Source: Semisulcospira habei
Lineage: Eukaryota; Mollusca; Gastropoda; Semisulcospiridae
Reading direction: 5' to 3'
Assembly (NCBI GenBank): GCA_036245525.1
Contig: BTPG01000003.1
Span: forward strand, 140,065,485-140,129,484
Length of the DNA stretch: 64,000 bases
Of this stretch, positions 62,045 to 64,000 are shown piece by piece (the first letter of the stretch is position 1; the number at the start of each line of letters is the position of its first letter). The notes under the pieces are model-generated. The model did no database searches, was not told the origin of the DNA, and saw only the letters and a program-made list of their open reading frames with translations. A program made the position numbers and the translations under genes.

Positions 62045-62385
62045 CCCAAGTTTTTATAAGCAAAATAATTTACATGAACTCATTCAGCCCGGCGGCCGTA
62101 TTTCCCAAATTTTGGAGGCGTCATCTAATGACTATGCACTAGTTGCAGAAGAGGGTTCGACCGTGATAATTCAAGGGCAGTGCCAGATTAGCTTGGCGCC
62201 GACAGGCGCCAAGCTAATCTGGCACTACCCTTGAATTATCATGGTCGACCCATCTCCTGCTGTAGGGCGCCCTGGCTGAATGGGTTAAGAGACTGATGTA
62301 GGTATCGCCGCGAAGAAAAGCTGTTGTTATAACCGACTCGCGTTGTACCCTACCTTGTTATAAGCGAAGTAGACTGTATGCATTT
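62045..62385 (+). repeat. family L repeat, copy 4, split by HP-A
   Basis: TTTTTATAAGCAAAATAATTTACAT lies left of the HP-A (62050-62075) and GTTGTTATAACCGACTCGCG plus TTGTTATAAGCGAAGTAGAC lie right of it (62322-62378). Confidence 0.75.
62076..62287. mobile_element. HP-A hairpin element (full length) nested in family L
   Basis: TGAACTCATTCAGCCCGGCG and GGCTGAATGGGTTAA bound it. Apex GGCGCCGACAGGCGCC, stem nearly perfect. The left TTAA reads TGAA. Confidence 0.93.
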
Positions 62386-62533
62386 CCGCGCTGTCCGCCG
62401 CGTATCCCTTATAAGGCGCCTTTCGAACGAGTCAACAGTACACAAGTTGCGCTCTTGTCATGTTCATGCATATTACTGATTAATTCGAAACGCCACCCCC
62501 GTTTCAAAAACAGAACTGCAGAGCCAGTGTTGA

Positions 62534-62602
62534 TCATGAAGAGGCATATCGATTCTCATTCAACTGTCAGCGTTCACTGTGACTATATGTCTCTTTCAGA
62601 TG
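62534..62602. mobile_element. HP-B hairpin, diverged
   Basis: TGAAGAGGCATATCGATTCTC faces GTGACTATATGTCTCTTTCA. Confidence 0.6.
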
Positions 62603-62687
62603 GAAGGTGCTAAACTGCACACAGGTTCCAAATTGGGATCCTCGTTATCCACAGACCTGCAAAATTAAACAGCCTGAACTCAGTCGT

Positions 62688-63287
62688 GATATTGGAGAAA
62701 TTATTACCTCGCAATAAAATATGAAACCCTCCACCGCCGGAAGAAAACAACTACCACCCATCTGCAAGATGCAAAGAACCACATGAGCCCCCGCTAATGC
62801 GGGGGCTCATGTGGTTCTTTGCTTCTTGCTTCTTGCTGACGCTAGTCATATCCGTGTTCTTTGGACTGATTGATGGCATCACTCGGTGTTGTATTTGCCG
62901 TGCGTCCACTGATAGTGAAGGGTTGAGAGCTATTTTTTCCGTTAGCATAATGAGCTGCCATCTTCATTGTTCCACTGTCCATATCGTACCGTTGGGATAT
63001 GGACAGTGGAACAATGAATGATGGCAGCTCATTAATGCTAACGGAAAAAAATAGCTCTCAACCCCTTCACTATCAGTGGACGCACGGCAAATACAACACC
63101 GAGTGATGCCATCAATCAGTCCAAGAACAGGATATGACTAGCGTCAGCAAGAAGCAGAAGCAAAGAACCACATGAGCCCCGCATTAGCGGGGCTCATGTG
63201 GTTTTTTGCATCTGCAGATGGTGGTAGTTGTTTCTTCCGGCGTGGAGGGTTCATATTTTATTGCGAGGTAATAATTTCTCCAATATC
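62688..63287. repeat. about 600 bp near-perfect palindrome carrying two HP-B copies
   Basis: Left arm 62688-62984, loop of about 12 bases (62985-62996), right arm 62997-63287. Paired landmarks: GATATTGGAGAAATTATTAC with its complement near 63267-63287; ACCCTCCACCGCCGGAAG with CTTCCGGCGTGGAGGGT; AGCTGCCATC with GATGGCAGCT; TCCACTGTCCATAT with ATATGGACAGTGGA at the tip. Each arm contains its own HP-B stem (62763-62830 and 63143-63218) with the AAAGAACCACATGAGCCCC variant. Confidence 0.95.
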
Positions 63288-63324
63288 AATTTTTGTTTTC
63301 CTCCCTACGTCACACGACCAGTCA

Positions 63325-63805
63325 CTTTAGAGCAAACCGTACCATGTGACCGTGATATAAAAAACCCTGTAGCGAAAAATGGCGGACGTTTTGTATTCCT
63401 CCCGATGACACATCTTGGATGCGAATTTTGTTCTATAAAAGATCACCAAAACGTTCTAAAGTAAAAAAAATTGCATAGTGTTGTTCGAAACAACAAGCAC
63501 TCAGTACTGGAGACGGCAACGTCATATTTTAAATTACGTCATCAGTCTAATATGTATAAATGTATATTCCTTTGACGTCAGTCATGTCTGGCGTGATCCA
63601 GGTCGGAAGATGTCTTCTTGATTTCTTTTACGAAAATAGTGGAGGAATGAAAACAAATACGTTATTGGTCGGTAGGGTTTGCTCCAGGGACCCTTGTAGG
63701 CCTTCGGCCGGATTTCAAAGGAATCATTGTACCCCTCAGGCCTTCGGGGTACAATGATTCCTTTGACTTCCCTCAGGCCTACAAAGGTCCGTGTAGCGAA
63801 CCCTT
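63325..63805 (-). mobile_element. family H element, copy 2
   Basis: Reverse-orientation match to 52660-53150: CAAACCGTACCATGTGACCG, AAAAGATCACCAAAACGTTC, GTTGTTCGAAACAACAAGC, CAGTCATGTCTGGCGTGATC, then the terminal hairpin with GGTACAATGATTCCTTTGAC. Confidence 0.88.
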
Positions 63806-63818
63806 CAGACCAAAAACG

Positions 63819-63938
<120 letters not shown>

Positions 63939-64000
63939 ATAGTTAACCCTTCCGTATCTAATAACAAATTTCACAACTTTAGGAAGCGTTGATAAAGAGT

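Overview
This is a non-coding, very repeat-rich piece of an animal nuclear genome. Microsatellites (CA, GA, ATT, AT), 5'-truncated non-LTR retrotransposons, tRNA-derived SINEs and short palindromic elements place it in a metazoan. The blend of motifs, including AAGGGAGRYAAY-like words, fits a marine mollusc, probably a gastropod, but that is inference and no species is claimed. I found no intact host protein gene, rRNA, true tRNA or CRISPR array. Almost every open reading frame over 60 codons is a translated microsatellite or one side of a hairpin.

The dominant feature is a swarm of about 80 short hairpin elements, labelled HP families here. HP-A (with variants S and T) has an apex GGCGCC-N(3-6)-GGCGCC and arms reading AGCTAATCTGGCACTACCC. 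Intact copies are about 210 bp, start TTAACCCATT and end AATGGGTTAA. HP-B has arms reading AAGAGGCATAGATCCTCATG, in a body that starts TTAACCC.TTCACTGCC and ends GGCAGTGAA.GGGTTAA. HP-C (about 80 bp, TTAACTC.TTCGAGACGTG), HP-J and HP-K are also bounded by TTAA. HP-D (CpG-rich, GGCCGACGTCGGCC arms, CCAGTRAGCAAAGG ends), HP-E (GACCTTACGGC arms), HP-F (CTCGATTCGCTACC arms) and HP-G (ATGAGTGAGCTTAGTCCTGC arms) share the fold but not the sequence. TTAA ends followed by CCC are typical of piggyBac-type transposition, so most HP families may be piggyBac-mobilised MITEs. This remains unproven because no transposase is present here.

Layout. 1-14.4 kb: hairpins, microsatellites and a duplicated 0.3 kb unit. 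14.5-16.2 kb: a 1.7 kb AC-rich repeat with a deleted relative at 39.8 kb. 16.5-18.0 kb: hairpins and microsatellites. 18.1-19.0 kb: a decayed THAP-like, intron-split coding remnant. 21.8-25.0 kb: a LINE interrupted by a second LINE. 25.1-31.5 kb: hairpins, GA/CA arrays, a SINE and a third LINE tail. 31.9-36.5 kb: a second SINE family with hairpins. 37.3-38.3 kb: a tandem duplication that includes hairpins. 38.3-64 kb: dense hairpins, nested insertions, a ~600 bp palindrome at 62.7-63.3 kb and an inverted pair of 0.48 kb repeats at 52.7 and 63.3 kb.

There is no pathway to describe. The window is a record of mobile-element activity. The nested insertions (HP-A in HP-B at 53.7 kb, LINE in LINE at 24.0 kb, SINE at the apex of HP-B at 45.4 kb, HP-A in an older repeat at 62.1 kb) give a relative chronology.
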